Shown here: positions 16,845 through 25,329 of the stretch, in pieces
Layout: each line of letters starts with the position of its first letter
Position numbering within the stretch: position 1 is the stretch's first letter
Source: Acidobacteriota bacterium
GTDB lineage: Bacteria; Acidobacteriota; Blastocatellia; UBA7656
Assembly (NCBI GenBank): GCA_038040445.1
Contig: JBBPIG010000015.1
Location: 62,001 to 126,000, forward strand
Direction of reading: 5' to 3'
Length of the DNA: 64,000 bases
Notes under the pieces: model-generated
Seen by the model: the letters and a program-made list of their open reading frames with translations, nothing else
Database searches by the model: none
Told to the model about the DNA's origin: nothing
Position numbers and translations under genes: made by a program

Positions 16845-17612
16845 TCAGCGTGGATCAGCGGTTATTTCCGATCCGTCTCGCCCAACGATCACCTCGCCCG
16901 AGTACTCGCGTTCCAACTCGGCCTTCAGCTCGCCTTCATTCACCTCGAAGTAAAAGTGGGTGACTATGAGTTTCGCGGCTCCTGCCTGAGCCGCTAAGCG
17001 AGCCGCTTGCCTCACCGATAGATGTGGCACACCCTCGCGAGGCTCGCGAAAAGAACACTCCGAAATCAGCAAGTCCGCCTTGTTGAAAAAGCGCGCCAGC
17101 TCCTCGCTGTAGTCCGTGTCCCCGGTGTAACAGAGCGCGCGGCCGCGGCTTTCGATCCTGACCGCCAGGCTTTCTTCCGTGTGTGGCGTCTTCTCGACCG
17201 AAAGCGTCGAGTCGCTTCCCAGTTCAAGCCTCTCGCCCGGCGTTAGCATTCTCACGCTGACCGGAAACTTCGCTTCGAAGAGTTTCGAGCCGAACGCCAT
17301 CTTGAGTCCGTCCATTACGCGGTCGAGCCCGCGCGGACCGATGATTGTGAAAGGCTCCTTGCGATCGGTTTTCATTCCGTACTGAAACGCGAAGAACAAA
17401 GAAGCCAGTTCGCCAATGTGGTCTACGTGAAAGTGGCTGACGAACAGGTGAGTCATCTGATCCCATGGCAAACCGTATCGGGCGAGCGCGTGCACGGTTC
17501 CGGCTCCGCAGTCCATCATGACTCGCGCATCGGGCAGTTCGACGAAGTAGCCGGCAGAGTTTCGCGAACCGCTTGGGACAACAGTGCCTGAACCGAGGAT
17601 CGTCAATTTCAC
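16845..17612 (-). CDS. MBL-fold hydrolase, RNase Z-like
   Basis: A 255-residue metallo-beta-lactamase-fold enzyme. The frame runs further upstream through a repeat element, but GTG 17612 has GAGGTAAG upstream and begins the family's VKLTILGSGTVVPSG, so I start there. Zinc-site motifs are SHFHVDHIGELASL, MMDCGAGTVH, CYTGDTDYSEEL and VTHFYF. The length and the first strand match RNase Z/arylsulfatase-like members, but nuclease activity is not assured; phosphodiesterase or quinolone-response lactonase-type roles are possible. The MITE-like palindrome at 17695-17918 lies in its promoter region. Confidence 0.88.
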   Translation of the reverse strand: MKLTILGSGTVVPSGSRNSAGYFVELPDARVMMDCGAGTVHALARYGLPWDQMTHLFVSHFHVDHIGELASLFFAFQYGMKTDRKEPFTIIGPRGLDRVMDGLKMAFGSKLFEAKFPVSVRMLTPGERLELGSDSTLSVEKTPHTEESLAVRIESRGRALCYTGDTDYSEELARFFNKADLLISECSFREPREGVPHLSVRQAARLAAQAGAAKLIVTHFYFEVNEGELKAELEREYSGEVIVGRDGSEITADPR

Positions 17613-17694
17613 TGTGCTTACCTCGAACTTGTGCGCTAAGAGTGCTCCGCATTCTATCACGCGGGTTGTGGGCAGCACACGAACACCAACTGAC

Positions 17695-17918
17695 GGTAGT
17701 GTCCTAATCTTGTGTTGATATTTGCAGGTGCCCTGGCGCACGGCCGATGACGAGCGACGGAATATTTGGACTGCGGCGGCCTTTGTGCGTTGCCGCCGCT
17801 TTTTGGTTATCGTCGACGAAACGACAGAAAGCGGTGGCAACGCAAAGACGCCACCGCAGTCCAAATACGCGGTCGCTAATAGTGTCCTACTTGACCAACA
17901 CAAGATTAGAACACTACC
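17695..17918. mobile_element. MITE-like palindromic element, copy 1
   Basis: A 224-bp near-complete palindrome. Its ends are inverted copies of GGTAGTGTCCTAATCTTGTG (right end read in reverse, one mismatch), and an inner pair of arms near 17762-17810 and 17828-17869 is also inverted. The word CAACTGAC occurs directly on both sides (17687-17694 and 17919-17926), as expected of an 8-bp target duplication. It has no coding capacity. A second copy is at 34548-34758. Confidence 0.85.
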
Positions 17919-18038
17919 CAACTGACCCGTTTGTTGACACACGACTATCCGTTACTCTAGCATCGCACGAGTCGGTCAGCGGCGTCGGTCAATCCATGGA
18001 CGCTGCTCAGCAACGGATCGAGCGGCGCGCAAGGACGA

Positions 18039-19283
18039 ATGACGGCACCGAAGACTAAGCAAGCCGAAGCGGCCGAGCAAACAGATTCACCTTCCCGCGC
18101 CGGCGTCGTAATAGCCATCCTCTTTCTGGTTTTCTTTTTGGGCAGCAGCGATCACCAGATGATCTCGCCTTTGCTTCCTCTCATCGCGCGCGAGTTTGGA
18201 CTAAAGGAAGGCGAAGTCGGACGGCTGATCGGTCCGGCCTATGCGCTGGCGGCGGCGACCGCGGCATTGCTGGTTGGCCCACTCTCTGACCGCTTCGGGC
18301 GGCGCAGGTTCCTGCTATACGCTTCGATTCTGTTCGGGGTGTCGCTGGTTTCGGTCTGGCTAGTCGCCGATGTTCGAGTGCTCACAGGCGTGAGGCTGTT
18401 GACGGGGCTTGCGGCCGGGACCTTTTCAACTTGTTCGATTGCTTACGTGGCGGACTACTTTCCGTATAAGCGCCGGGCCGTGGCGATGAGCATAGTGCAA
18501 GCCGGCTACTTCGGAGCGCTGGTCGTGGGAGTCCAGATCGCGAACAACATCGCGCAGTGGCAGGGCTGGCGCATAAGCTTCGTTGCGTTCGGCTTGTTGT
18601 CGATGGTTGCCTTCCTGTCAGTGCTCGCCCTGCTGCCCGAGGACAAGCACCTGATGACGGATCAGGGGCCTTCGGCGATCGTCGCGGGCAGATTTCACAA
18701 TATCAGAATGCTCTTCGACAATCGCGAACGCGTTGCCGCCATCGCAGCGGCGTTCTTTGTGTCCGGTGGATTCGTCGGCTTCTTTTTCTATCTCGGATCC
18801 TGGCTGAAGCAAAGCCTTCAGTTTACGACTCGCGATTTTGATCTTGTGTTCGCGTTGATCGGCGTGGCCCTGCTGATAGGCGTGGTCGTTGCGGGGCCGG
18901 TATCAGACAGAGTCGGCAAGCGGGGCGTCTCAATACTCAGCACGATTCTGCTGGCCGCGATGCTGCTGATCATTCCGGCGCTGGGCCGGGGCGTCCTGCT
19001 GCACGCGTGCTTGATGGCGGCCGCGCTCGCCTTCTCATTTCGACAGGGCCCACTGCAAGCGCTGGCGACGGAACTGGTGCCTCGACGATCGCGCGGCACA
19101 TTGGTCGCGGCTCGCAACACCGCTTCGCAGATCGGCATCGCCATCGCGACGGTGGCTTGCGGCCAGCTCTACGATCACGTGGGCTATCGGGCCGTCGGGC
19201 TGTTCAGCGGAATCGTGACCTTAGCCGCGGCCGTTTGCATCTTTATCATGAAAGAGCCGAATGAAAGAGCCGATTCTGGTTGA
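18039..19283 (+). CDS. MFS transporter
   Basis: A 414-residue, 12-helix permease beginning at ATG 18039 with AAGGA upstream. The cytoplasmic loop motif after helix 2 is GPLSDRFGRRRFLL, and the second half repeats it as GPVSDRVGKRGVSIL. Helix 5 carries the GYFGALVVG stretch. The substrate cannot be told; relatives export drugs or sugars. The last codons overlap the possible TTG start of the alpha/beta hydrolase, so the two are probably co-transcribed. Confidence 0.9.
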   Translation: MTAPKTKQAEAAEQTDSPSRAGVVIAILFLVFFLGSSDHQMISPLLPLIAREFGLKEGEVGRLIGPAYALAAATAALLVGPLSDRFGRRRFLLYASILFGVSLVSVWLVADVRVLTGVRLLTGLAAGTFSTCSIAYVADYFPYKRRAVAMSIVQAGYFGALVVGVQIANNIAQWQGWRISFVAFGLLSMVAFLSVLALLPEDKHLMTDQGPSAIVAGRFHNIRMLFDNRERVAAIAAAFFVSGGFVGFFFYLGSWLKQSLQFTTRDFDLVFALIGVALLIGVVVAGPVSDRVGKRGVSILSTILLAAMLLIIPALGRGVLLHACLMAAALAFSFRQGPLQALATELVPRRSRGTLVAARNTASQIGIAIATVACGQLYDHVGYRAVGLFSGIVTLAAAVCIFIMKEPNERADSG

Positions 19284-19300
19284 ACCGGCAGCGTGAACTC

Positions 19301-20293
19301 ATGAGCCAATCAAACAAATCTGAAAGTCCGAAAGCAAAGCCTTCCAGATGGCGGCGCATCCTCAAGCGCGTTGTCATAACTTTGATCGTCGTCGTGGTGG
19401 TCCTTGTGTTCGGCGTGTTGCCGTGGGGTTTTGCCGCGCTGGTGACCGGCGCAGGAACGCGCCCCATGGACCGCAACCTTACTGAGACCCCGGCCACCTT
19501 CGGCGCACCGTTCCAGGATGTAGAGTTCCAGACTTCGGATGGCGTGAAGATAAGCGGCTGGCTGATTCCCGGCCGCGACAAGCGCACAACAATCATCTAT
19601 TCGCACGGGCTTTTCAGGTCGCGCCGCGAGCTACTAAAACGCGCGATGGAACTATGGCGGCTGGGCTACGGCGCATTGCTCTACGACTCTCGCAATCACG
19701 GTGGCAGCGGAAAGGCTCGCGTCAGCCTGGGCTACAACGAGAGGCTGGACGTTGAAGCGGCGGTGCGTTATCTGCGCGAAGAGGTCCACTCGACGGACCG
19801 AATAATTTCGTTCGGGATTTCCATGGGAGCGACGGCCGCTCTGCTTGCGGCGGCCGAGACTCCCGAGATCGCAGCCGTCGTTTCAGACAGCTCGTTTCTA
19901 TCGTTCAAGGACACCGTTGATCATCACATCAAGATGTTCCTGCACCTTCCGCCGTTTCCGATCGCAAACGAGTTGAGGTTTTTCATCGAGCGCCGCGCGG
20001 GTTTCGACGGTTCGCAGTGTGACGCGCTCGAAGCAGTTAAGCGAAGCGGCGACCGGCCCATTCTGTTCATCGCGGCCGCACACGACCGCAGGATGCCTCC
20101 CGAGATAGCGCAAAGGCTCTACGACGCTTCAACGAGTTCGAAGCGGGATCTGTTAGTAGTTGACGGACCAGGATCGCAGATTCACGCGCACGCTTATCAG
20201 GCAAATGAATCTCTGTACATCAGCAAAGTGGCGCAGTTTCTTGATTCGGCCTTCCGCGACGGAACCGCCGTCGATATGATAGGAGCGAAATAA
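19301..20293 (+). CDS. Membrane-anchored alpha/beta hydrolase
   Basis: A 330-residue protein. ATG 19301 is preferred over a TTG at 19280 that overlaps the MFS stop. One N-terminal transmembrane helix (VVITLIVVVVVLVFGVLPWG) anchors a hydrolase domain with the oxyanion HG (YSHGLFRSRREL), LLYDSRNHGGSG, nucleophile GISMGATAALLA, acid DRRMPP and a His in GSQIHAHAY. It resembles BEM46/YqkD-type serine hydrolases. Esterase or peptidase activity is plausible; the natural substrate is unknown. Confidence 0.87.
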   Translation: MSQSNKSESPKAKPSRWRRILKRVVITLIVVVVVLVFGVLPWGFAALVTGAGTRPMDRNLTETPATFGAPFQDVEFQTSDGVKISGWLIPGRDKRTTIIYSHGLFRSRRELLKRAMELWRLGYGALLYDSRNHGGSGKARVSLGYNERLDVEAAVRYLREEVHSTDRIISFGISMGATAALLAAAETPEIAAVVSDSSFLSFKDTVDHHIKMFLHLPPFPIANELRFFIERRAGFDGSQCDALEAVKRSGDRPILFIAAAHDRRMPPEIAQRLYDASTSSKRDLLVVDGPGSQIHAHAYQANESLYISKVAQFLDSAFRDGTAVDMIGAK

Positions 20294-20338
20294 TTATTTC
20301 ATCTCCGGGATCTGACCACGCTGAACTGTACGTGATTA

Positions 20339-20632
20339 ATGTTTGAAATTGAGTTCACACCAGAGGCGATAGAGGACCTTAGGGCGCTCAGAAAGCACGA
20401 AAGGAATCGAATCATCGAGGGAATCGAACGGCAGCTTCCGCATGAGCCCGACCTGGAGACACGAAACAGGAAGAAGCTTCGGCCTAACCAAGTTTCGGAG
20501 TGGGAACTGAGAATCGACAGGTTCCGCGTGTTTTATGACATCGATGAACAATCGCGGATTGTAAAAGTCGAGGCAGTCGGTTACAAGAGAGGTAGCGCCC
20601 TCTTTATTCACGGGGAGGAATACGAGCTGTGA
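20339..20632 (+). CDS. RelE/ParE-superfamily toxin
   Basis: A 97-residue protein with the compact RelE fold pattern: MFEIEFTPEAIEDLRALRKHERNRI, then LRPNQVSEWELRIDRFRVFYDID and VKVEAVGYKRGSAL. Basic residues in ELRIDRFRVFYDI correspond to the mRNA-contacting strand of RelE toxins. The reversed gene order (toxin first, antitoxin second, 4-bp overlap) is like HigBA. The likely target is ribosome-bound mRNA or gyrase, which sequence alone cannot separate. Confidence 0.85.
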   Translation: MFEIEFTPEAIEDLRALRKHERNRIIEGIERQLPHEPDLETRNRKKLRPNQVSEWELRIDRFRVFYDIDEQSRIVKVEAVGYKRGSALFIHGEEYEL

Positions 20633-20871
20633 AGACAGTCAAAGTATCCAAGCGAGCCAAAGGCGTTAACACTCTTCTCGAACAAGCCCAAAGAGAAAAC
20701 CTGATTGTGCGTTCTCACGACGGTCGAGAGTTCATTCTCGCGGAGATAGATGACTTTGATCGAGAGATTGAATTAACGCGGCGAAACAAGAAGCTGATGA
20801 AACTCCTGGACACGCGAGGCAAGCAAACCAAGACAATCTCTCTGGAAGAAGCCAAGGCTCAGCTAAGTTAG
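20629..20871 (+). CDS. Antitoxin partner of the RelE-like toxin
   Basis: An 80-residue protein starting at GTG 20629, whose GTGA overlaps the toxin stop. The N-terminus (MKTVKVSKRAKGVNTLLEQA) and REFILAEIDDFDREIEL resemble small antitoxins of the Phd-like class adapted to this toxin; the C-terminal TISLEEAKAQLS is a typical toxin-wrapping helix. Overlap with the toxin supports co-expression and autoregulation. Confidence 0.8.
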   Translation: MKTVKVSKRAKGVNTLLEQAQRENLIVRSHDGREFILAEIDDFDREIELTRRNKKLMKLLDTRGKQTKTISLEEAKAQLS

Positions 20872-20900
20872 ACGTTCAATACCAAACAAGTAGGAGCTGG

Positions 20901-21125
20901 CTAATTCAGCTCAGCCTCAACAGCATGCCATTCTAACCAACCCGCCTTTTCACGGTCGCCACCGGCAGCTTTCAATTCGGCCATTGCTTGCTTTGCGATG
21001 TCCACGTCTTCCAGCGTCTCCAACCATTCGATGAGAGCTTCCCAGTCGTCGGCATTTACGAGAGCAAAACGTTTGTCCTTTACGGTGACGAACTGAACAG
21101 ATTGCAATGCTTCCAATGCACTCAT
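20901..21125 (-). CDS. Small antitoxin-like protein
   Basis: A 74-residue acidic protein (MSALEALQSVQFVTVKDKRFALVNADDWEALIEWLETLED...). The segment RFALVNADDWEALIEWLETLED is like the middle of Phd/YefM antitoxins, but the DNA-binding N-terminus is short. Upstream on its own strand is a GGAG-like site. No toxin is adjacent on the same strand, so it may be solitary. Confidence 0.65.
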   Translation of the reverse strand: MSALEALQSVQFVTVKDKRFALVNADDWEALIEWLETLEDVDIAKQAMAELKAAGGDREKAGWLEWHAVEAELN

Positions 21126-21247
21126 TTGAACTCCCTCCGCTTGTATTTCCCAGCAGGAGAGTAGTCTAGCTTAGTATTAGTATCTATGCATCAAGTCCTA
21201 GCTGAACTAGGGAGATTGGTTATCATTGCAGTGTACTCAGAACAGGA

Positions 21248-21499
21248 GTGAGTGATCTGGTGATTTGTGATAATTGCGGGAAAGAGGGCGCGCGCGTTCG
21301 TCACGTGAGCAGAAGCTATGGGAAAGGCGATAACCTGCTAGTTATCGAAAATGTTCCGATTGTTAGCTGTCCTCACTGCGGCGAGAGTTATCTAACCGCT
21401 GAGACGCTGCACGAGATAGAGCGCATCAAGCTTCATCGCAAAAGATTCGCGGCACAGCGCAAAGTAGCGGTCGCGGCTTTCGTTCAAGCGAATCGCTAG
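21248..21499 (+). CDS. YgiT-type zinc-finger protein (MqsA-like N-domain)
   Basis: An 83-residue protein with two zinc knuckles, CDNCGKEG and CPHCGESY, and YLTAETLHEIERI, the pattern of MqsA/YgiT antitoxin N-domains. The start is GTG 21248; GTG 21260 is a possible alternative given the ribosome site CAGGAG at 21243-21248. The usual DUF4258 or MqsR toxin is not visible upstream, and the helix-turn-helix half of MqsA is missing, so this is a short orphan form. Confidence 0.8.
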   Translation: MSDLVICDNCGKEGARVRHVSRSYGKGDNLLVIENVPIVSCPHCGESYLTAETLHEIERIKLHRKRFAAQRKVAVAAFVQANR

Positions 21500-21583
21500 G
21501 AGTTCGTGCACACCTACACCTTTGCGTTGCCGAAGGAAGATTCTAGCAGTAGTCTAGTCGCACCTGCGCGAGGGATCTGTCGC

Positions 21584-21808
21584 ATGTCGGCTCAGGATAT
21601 TACCGAGGGCTTTAGGAAGCTGTCGCCAAGTGAGAAGATCCGCCTCCTCCAGAAGCTGTGGGACGAGGTCGCCGACGAAGTTGTCAGCGAGCCTCTGCAG
21701 GAGTCGCAACGACGTCTCCTCGATGAGCGCGTTCAACAGCACGACGAGAATCCGGGCGACGTAGAACCGTGGGCGAAAACACGAGACGACATTCTCAGTG
21801 AACTGTGA
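21584..21808 (+). CDS. Putative addiction module component (antitoxin)
   Basis: A 74-residue protein of the small addiction-module family (CHP02574 type). ATG 21584 is chosen because AGGGAT lies upstream and the product starts MSAQDITEGFRKLSPSEKIRLLQKLWDE; the frame extends upstream without reason. LQESQRRLLDERVQQHDENPGDVEPW is the family's second half. The downstream frame overlaps by 4 bp and looks like the toxin, but is cut short. Confidence 0.82.
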   Translation: MSAQDITEGFRKLSPSEKIRLLQKLWDEVADEVVSEPLQESQRRLLDERVQQHDENPGDVEPWAKTRDDILSEL

Positions 21809-21918
21809 GCTATCGCCTCTTAACCAGACGACAAGCCAAGGCTGACCTGCGTCAGGCAGCTCGATGGTACGAGCAACAATTGAACGGGTTGGGGCGCAAG
21901 ACCGTTGCACGTCGTTAG
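21805..21918 (+). pseudogene. Truncated ParE/RelE toxin gene
   Basis: GTG 21805 overlaps the antitoxin stop (GTGA), as in intact modules of this class. The frame encodes 37 residues, MSYRLLTRRQAKADLRQA then RWYEQQLNGLGRK, the first helices of a ParE-like toxin, and ends at a TAG where about 60 more residues would be expected. Just after it is a short GC-rich inverted sequence. The toxin is presumably inactive. Confidence 0.7.
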
Positions 21919-22035
21919 CGCGTTCGCTCGCTGTTATGTAAAAAGAGCCCGCGCCGCAATGTCGCCAATATCCAAGCGAGCTAAGGGATTCATGAGTGGA
22001 CCTCGTTTAGTACTTTGTGAATGAAGGCCCGCGTA

Positions 22036-22548
22036 CTACCTTCTCCTCGTGGCCGGAGATATGGTCCTTGGTTCTGGCAACAGAATCTCTTCGACCTTAT
22101 CGACGACTTCCTGAACAGCAGCCCAATACTTTTCCACGCGAGCTAACGATACTGAGGCACCCCCGCCATGAGCGATGTCGTTCCGAAGGCCAATGATGCT
22201 GTTGAGCGCGGCTTTTCGCTCGTCGACCAAATACTTCTCAAGCTGAGAGGCCCACCCCGCGTCGAAGCTGCCCACGATACGGAGAAGACGCTCATCATCC
22301 ACATTTGAAAGGCGCTTCAACGACACATCGAGAAACGATCGGAGCGGAGTAGCCGTCTTACCTTGTGCGTAAGCCAGAATAATTTCAGCAACTGACCGTT
22401 CCACGAAGCCTGACACAAGGACGCATAGATGTCTTGCAAAGTCTGCCTGAAGTTCACTCGGATCCGATAATTCTGCTAGTTGTTTCGCTCGCTCAAAAGC
22501 CGCCGTCAGTCTTCGCTTTCGCAGTTCGACCTCACGAACCGTGCCCAT
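22036..22548 (-). CDS. HEPN-domain protein (RiboL-PSP/MAE_28990-like)
   Basis: A 170-residue all-helical protein. The HEPN catalytic motif is visible as LRNDIAHGG (Arg-x4-His) near residue 124. The early helices (FARHLCVLVSGFVERSVAEIILAYA) fit the RiboL-PSP-HEPN type. HEPN proteins of this type are predicted RNases or toxins. It begins 5 bp after the stop of the DUF262 gene, so both are one operon, and a pairing as effector and nucleotide-sensing partner is reasonable. Exact target unknown. Confidence 0.75.
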   Translation of the reverse strand: MGTVREVELRKRRLTAAFERAKQLAELSDPSELQADFARHLCVLVSGFVERSVAEIILAYAQGKTATPLRSFLDVSLKRLSNVDDERLLRIVGSFDAGWASQLEKYLVDERKAALNSIIGLRNDIAHGGGASVSLARVEKYWAAVQEVVDKVEEILLPEPRTISPATRRR

Positions 22549-22553
22549 TAGGA

Positions 22554-23693
22554 TTACTCCGCCCCTGAGATCAAAGAGGTTGCCAATTTGAGCCTCTGCT
22601 TGACGTTTTCCTCGTTCGCGGTAGCACGAGAAATTGCCGCCTGAAAACTCTCATCACGAAGAAGTAGGTTGTATGCTGCCTTGAGTGAAGTAGGGTCAGG
22701 AGCGCCGCCTTTTGCCGTAATGCGACGGGCCACGCCGACCATGACTGCATCGACTACCGCTGCGTTCAGCGTGCCTTTTGGCTTAAACGCTTTGGGTCCG
22801 ATTGCTCGAAGAATCGCATCGGATGTCTGCTCAAAGAAACTTCGGAATTCAGCTTCGAGGGATGGGTCAAGGTTGCGGCGGTGAGCCATGTAACTACTCA
22901 AGAACCCCTTCATGGGCGGTGCGTACTTCTTACTGCTCTCGAGAAGAGCAAAAAACCGAAGGATGAGTTCGATATCTTTAAGCCGTTTCGACTTACGCCC
23001 AAACAAAGCCCGCCAACTGGCGTGGACATTCAATGAGCTTAGAAGCTGAACAAACCGTCCGTGATAGAGTGCGACTCTTATCTCTTGCGGATGAAGTGAC
23101 GTGCCCCCAGAGTTCAGGCGCTCGAAGATCAGATAGATGCTGCTCAGGTCCTCGCTTGGCTCATCCTGCCGAATTATCGTCGCATGTACGACAGAATCAT
23201 TTAGACGTCGCCGATCGGCAGCCTCAAGCTGCTGATAGGTCCGATCCTTGAAGCGATCCTGTACGGCTTCCAAGGAAAAGGCCCCGCCTTCCCAGTTATT
23301 CGCGTAGAACCAGTACAGAGTTTGTAGACGCTGATGACCATCTAAAACCAGATGCTTGCCACTCTCTTCCTTAACAAGGAAGATGCCGGGCACAGGAAGG
23401 CCGAGCAAGAGCGACTCGATGAAGCGGTCCGCCTGAAGTTTCTTCCAAACGTACTCGCGCTGGAATCGTACAGGAGAGTCCGCTGTTGCGGTTGATAGGC
23501 TGAATAGAGGTATGAAAATGTCGCCTTCCTTCAACCGTCTAACCAGCAAGTCGACCGGGTAGTCAGCGCCGTATGCCGTAATCGCATAAGTGTAGGGGAT
23601 CACCTCGGCGACCTCATCAACGTCCAACACGCCATCGATAATGAGTGCGTCGCTTGCTGGCTCCTTCCGAGCCCGGGTTGCTCTAACTGACAT
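22554..23693 (-). CDS. DUF262 (ParB-like, GmrSD N-domain) protein
   Basis: A 379-residue protein. ATG 23693 follows a strong GGGAGGAG, so I reject the longer frame. The DUF262 core shows FQREYVWKKLQADRFIESLLLGLPVPGIFL and LVLDGHQRLQTLYWF (DGQQR-type motif with His), then IYLIFERLNSGGTSLHPQEIR. The C-terminal part is helical and shows no HNH (DUF1524) motif, so it is shorter than GmrSD or BrxR-associated forms. DUF262 domains are NTP-dependent and common in anti-phage systems. It is coupled to the HEPN gene downstream. Confidence 0.85.
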   Translation of the reverse strand: MSVRATRARKEPASDALIIDGVLDVDEVAEVIPYTYAITAYGADYPVDLLVRRLKEGDIFIPLFSLSTATADSPVRFQREYVWKKLQADRFIESLLLGLPVPGIFLVKEESGKHLVLDGHQRLQTLYWFYANNWEGGAFSLEAVQDRFKDRTYQQLEAADRRRLNDSVVHATIIRQDEPSEDLSSIYLIFERLNSGGTSLHPQEIRVALYHGRFVQLLSSLNVHASWRALFGRKSKRLKDIELILRFFALLESSKKYAPPMKGFLSSYMAHRRNLDPSLEAEFRSFFEQTSDAILRAIGPKAFKPKGTLNAAVVDAVMVGVARRITAKGGAPDPTSLKAAYNLLLRDESFQAAISRATANEENVKQRLKLATSLISGAE

Positions 23694-23851
23694 GCTCCTC
23701 CCTATCTCGACAAATCCCGCGAAAGAATTAGCGGGTCCTAAAATCCAGGCAGCGGAGCGATCAAGATCCCGCATACAATACTACGAGTCGTTCCGCTGTG
23801 CGACGGGTTGTTAGGGCTTCGCTTCGGCTAACTGCGAGAGACAACCAGCGG

Positions 23852-25183
23852 TTACTTCTTCTTCTTCTGCACATCTGCAAGCATTTTCTCAGCGACGCTG
23901 TTTTGGAACTCGAGATTCTGCGAGTTCATCTGAATCGCTTTCTTGAACTCGTCCACCGCCTTGGACCAGTCCTTCTTGCTCTTCGACTGTGAGTAAACTA
24001 TCGCCAGGTTCAGATGAGGCAGTGCGCTGTTCGCATCGAGCTTCATCGCGCGCTCGATATCTTTGACCCCGTCCTTCTCGCCCTTCATAACGCGCGCAAG
24101 CCCGAGACTCGCAATTGCCGCGACGTTGTTCGGTTCGATCTCGGCGGCTTTGCGGTAAGCAACGATCGCTTCTGCAAACTTGCCCCCGCCATAGTAAGCC
24201 GATCCCAGCGCGTTGTAAGCCGAAGCCCATCGAGGCTCGGCCTGCGTGACCTTAACCAGAGTCGCTTCAGCGCCGGGTACGTCCCCCGACGACAGCATCA
24301 CGACTCCTAACTGATAACGCGTGGCAGCGAGCGATTCGTCAAGCTTCAGCGAGTTCTCAAACTCGGAACGGGCAGCGGCCGGCCCGCTCGCGGCGCCGGC
24401 GTCGCCCTGTCCCAATTCACCCTTGCCCCCTGCGCCGGCAGTCTGCCAGTCGCGCAGCGCTATCGCGCCTCTGAAGTATGCCGCCTCCGCCTGCGTTTTG
24501 ACGTCGTCTTTCCTAAAGGCAAGCGAGTTGGTCGTTGAATCGAGCGCACGCACCATCTGCTCGCGGGTCACGGCTCGCCAGTTCGTAGCCGTTTGAGTGA
24601 TCAGCACCGGCAGGGCTTCGACGAGCTTTGCAGCGAGCACGCTCTTAAGCGTTGTCACTTCGGGACGGCCGGGGTAGGACGTCGCCAGCTTGCTGACAAG
24701 CTCGAACGCGTTAGGGCTCTCAGGGCCGGCAAGTTTTCCCGCACCCAGCAACGCGTTGAACTCTTTGATGTAGTCATCAAGCTTCGGTTCGAGTTTGAAG
24801 ACCAGCGTCGGAGCCTCGGTGCCGGCGTCGAATCCGCGAGTCAACGTGTTATAACCGTCCTTGCGCACCTCGATGCTGTAGTGGCCCAGCGCAAGTTTTT
24901 CAAACTGGACTTTACCCTCGCCGTTGGTTACGCCGCGCTGTTCGCCGTTGACGAACACAGCGCACTCAGGCGGCTCACTCAACACCGTGAGCGTCACGGT
25001 GATCGGTGGCGGCTCCGTCTTCGTCGTCGTTTTTCCCTTTGGGGTAGTCTTCTTGCCCTTGGTGTCCGTGGGCCGGCCGGATGGGTCTTGTCCAAAGCTC
25101 AAGGCCGGCGAGGCCAGCACCATGAGAACAGCGAGAGACCCTATGCAAGCAAATGTAGTGAGGAAAGATTTCTTGTCCAACAT
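23852..25183 (-). CDS. Exported PEGA-domain TPR protein
   Basis: A 443-residue protein starting at ATG 25183 with GAGGTGG upstream. The signal peptide ends near LSFGQ. A Thr/Lys/Pro-rich linker leads to a PEGA domain (about 50-125; SEPPECAVFVNGEQRGVTN, LGHYSIEVRKDGYNT). Three to four TPR units follow in the C-terminal half (WASAYNALGSAYYGGGKFAEAIVAYR and neighbours). Probably a periplasmic scaffold. The end is a Lys run. Confidence 0.85.
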   Translation of the reverse strand: MLDKKSFLTTFACIGSLAVLMVLASPALSFGQDPSGRPTDTKGKKTTPKGKTTTKTEPPPITVTLTVLSEPPECAVFVNGEQRGVTNGEGKVQFEKLALGHYSIEVRKDGYNTLTRGFDAGTEAPTLVFKLEPKLDDYIKEFNALLGAGKLAGPESPNAFELVSKLATSYPGRPEVTTLKSVLAAKLVEALPVLITQTATNWRAVTREQMVRALDSTTNSLAFRKDDVKTQAEAAYFRGAIALRDWQTAGAGGKGELGQGDAGAASGPAAARSEFENSLKLDESLAATRYQLGVVMLSSGDVPGAEATLVKVTQAEPRWASAYNALGSAYYGGGKFAEAIVAYRKAAEIEPNNVAAIASLGLARVMKGEKDGVKDIERAMKLDANSALPHLNLAIVYSQSKSKKDWSKAVDEFKKAIQMNSQNLEFQNSVAEKMLADVQKKKK

Positions 25184-25329
25184 ATCGCCACCTCGGAGCG
25201 CAATTATAGCGCAGGTCCCGCAAGCTACCAACAGGGCAAATGCACGGCGTATCAAAAACTTTCACACTAGATTGCCGTTCGTAGTAGAATCCGTTCTGTT
25301 CTTGAGCAGCTCAGCTTGGGAGGGCTGAT

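Noticed and set aside
21905-21950. GTTAGCGCG hairpin after the truncated toxin, resembling an integron attC end
   Set aside because: The core does not fit GTTRRRY, and no matching opposite core or integrase is visible.
23795-23835. GTTAGGGCTTCGCTTCGGCTAAC hairpin
   Set aside because: Looks like a simple stem-loop after the TPR gene or before the DUF262 gene; not enough features for a recombination site.
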